Program-made: the position numbers and the translations under genes | Notes under the pieces: model-generated | Told to the model about the DNA's origin: nothing | Databases searched by the model: none | What the model saw: the letters and a program-made list of their open reading frames with translations, nothing else | Assembly (NCBI GenBank): GCA_964551975.1 | Contig: CAZKFI010000086.1 | Location: forward strand, 1-8,180 | Length of the DNA stretch: 8,180 nt | From: REEB426 sp964551975 | GTDB taxonomy: Bacteria; Actinomycetota; Actinomycetes; S36-B12 | Reading direction: 5' to 3' | Part shown: piece after piece, positions 7,193-8,180 of the stretch | Layout: the number at the start of each line of letters is the position of its first letter | How positions within the stretch are numbered: the first letter of the stretch is position 1

Positions 7193-7957
7193 ATGGAACC
7201 ACGGGTGCTGCTAGTTGTGCCGACACTCGGGCAACGCCCGCAGTTTCTCCTTCAAACCCTGCAGTCCATCGCTGCTCAGGCCATTCCAGCCGATGTGGTG
7301 GTCGTGACCCCCGATATTCAGACCCGAACTCTTGCCAGGCAGTTCGGTGCCCAGGTGGCGGAGGATCCCGGGAGCCTGCCCGCCGCCATCAATCTCGGGG
7401 TCTCGATGGCCAAGCCACACCACCTGTACGTGAACTGGCTCGGCGACGATGACCTGCTTGAACCTGAGTCCCTGACCCGTACGGTCGGTGCCCTTGAGGC
7501 CGATGCTCGTGCCGTGCTGGCATTCGGATCCTGCCGCTATATCGATGCAGCGGGGCGACAGGTGTGGTTAAGCAGTGCTGGTCGATTAGCTCCCTGGATT
7601 CTCAGTTGGGGTCCGGACCTCATCCCGCAACCAGGGATGCTTGTACGCCGCACAGCTTGGGAGCAAGTGGGAGGGCTCGATACGAGTTTCCGCTTCGCTT
7701 TTGATCTCGATCTGCTGTTGAAGTTGCGCCGAGTCGGCAGGTTCGTAGATGTCGGTGCACCGGTCTCGAGTTTTCGCTGGCACGGCGACTCGATGACGGT
7801 CAGTGACCGTGAGACGTCGCTTCGCGAATCCGAGCGCGCCCGCCGCCGCTACCTCGGTCCCATTCGAGGGCGACTGGCCTGGACCTGGGAACCGGCAGTG
7901 CGCGTGGCTACTCGGATTGCGGCCGGTCAACTGCACCGACGGGTCTCCCAACAGTGA
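7193..7957 (+). CDS. GT2-family glycosyltransferase (GT-A fold)
   Basis: 254 residues from ATG 7193. It opens with EPRVLLVVPTLGQRPQFLLQTL, the nucleotide-binding start of a GT-A domain. NWLGDDDLLEPESL carries the DDD (85-87) that binds metal and the nucleotide-sugar phosphates in GT2 enzymes. PGMLVRRTAWEQVGGLD (148-163) followed by FAFDLDLLLKL (168-178) is the usual acceptor-side segment, and FRWHGDSMTV (194-203) is a common GT2 ending. There are no membrane helices, so it should act on the cytoplasmic side with a nucleotide sugar; the sugar is unknown. The frame is open upstream as far as 6926, but that part is the antisense of the neighbouring membrane protein gene. The stop overlaps the next start (GTGA at 7954-7957), so the two GT2 genes are probably one operon and translationally coupled. 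Confidence 0.9.
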   Translation: MEPRVLLVVPTLGQRPQFLLQTLQSIAAQAIPADVVVVTPDIQTRTLARQFGAQVAEDPGSLPAAINLGVSMAKPHHLYVNWLGDDDLLEPESLTRTVGALEADARAVLAFGSCRYIDAAGRQVWLSSAGRLAPWILSWGPDLIPQPGMLVRRTAWEQVGGLDTSFRFAFDLDLLLKLRRVGRFVDVGAPVSSFRWHGDSMTVSDRETSLRESERARRRYLGPIRGRLAWTWEPAVRVATRIAAGQLHRRVSQQ

Positions 7958-8180
7958 CGATTCACGTGCTGCTTCCGGTACACAACCGTGTGCACCTCAC
8001 CCAACAGTTTCTCGCCAGTCTGGATGCACAAACCTGTCGCGAGCCTCGTCACCTTTGGGTCATTGACGACGGGAGCACCGATGGCACCGGCGAAGTCTTA
8101 GCGAGCCGCAGCAACACAACGATCCTGCGAGCTGACGGGAACCTGTGGTGGGCAGGCTCCGTCCACTACGCCCTGCAGGT
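7954..8180 (+). CDS. GT2-family glycosyltransferase, 3' end beyond window
   Basis: A GTG start overlaps the previous stop codon; 75 whole codons are visible before the window ends. LLPVHNR (6-12) begins the GT-A domain, WVIDDGSTDGT (35-45) contains the DDG that binds the nucleotide sugar, and DGNLWWAG (61-68) follows. In my experience a (D/G)NLWWAG segment at this place is seen in rhamnosyltransferase-like GT2 proteins of surface polysaccharide clusters, but rhamnose is only a suggestion. The metal-binding DxD and acceptor parts lie beyond the window. No Shine-Dalgarno is visible, consistent with coupling to the preceding GT2 gene. Confidence 0.88.
   Translation, partial: MTIHVLLPVHNRVHLTQQFLASLDAQTCREPRHLWVIDDGSTDGTGEVLASRSNTTILRADGNLWWAGSVHYALQ

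Overview
The window (8180 bases, GC-rich by eye) is a dense stretch of surface-polysaccharide genes, most likely from an actinobacterium. The evidence for that is the high GC, the frequent GTG starts, three starts that look leaderless (a TANNNT hexamer 6-7 bases before the start codon with no Shine-Dalgarno), and the company of several membrane-embedded sugar-transferase-like proteins with soluble transferases. No species can be named from sequence alone.

Layout, left to right: (1) plus strand, a GT-C fold membrane glycosyltransferase of the ArnT/PMT-like type, ending at 1740. (2) minus strand, a 727-residue multi-pass membrane protein with a C-terminal soluble domain (1737-3920). (3) plus strand, a GT4-family glycosyltransferase (3958-5058). 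(4) minus strand, a second large multi-pass membrane protein (5055-7093), broken by an apparent one-base deletion near 6945-6947. (5) plus strand, a GT2-family glycosyltransferase (7193-7957). (6) plus strand, a second GT2 glycosyltransferase overlapping it by four bases and running off the end. Strand order is + - + - + +.

Gene packing is unusual. Both convergent pairs share their stop codons in a 4-base overlap (TTAG at 1737-1740, CTAG at 5055-5058). The first divergent pair is separated by only 37 bases and carries two mirror-image candidate promoters that would give leaderless mRNAs for both genes. The second divergent pair is separated by 99 bases holding a 15-base tandem repeat. No gap exceeds 300 bases, and I see no tRNA, rRNA, CRISPR, insertion sequence or phage gene.

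How they may work together (inference): the two GT2 proteins and the GT4 protein would add sugars on the cytoplasmic face using nucleotide sugars. The GT-C protein, and possibly the two large membrane proteins, would use polyprenyl-phosphate sugars on the outer face. That would build or decorate a cell-wall polysaccharide or glycoconjugate. No polymerase, flippase or nucleotide-sugar synthesis gene lies in the window, so the product cannot be identified. I did not find a clearly new biological system. The best leads are the frameshift, the symmetric divergent promoter and the two unassigned membrane proteins.
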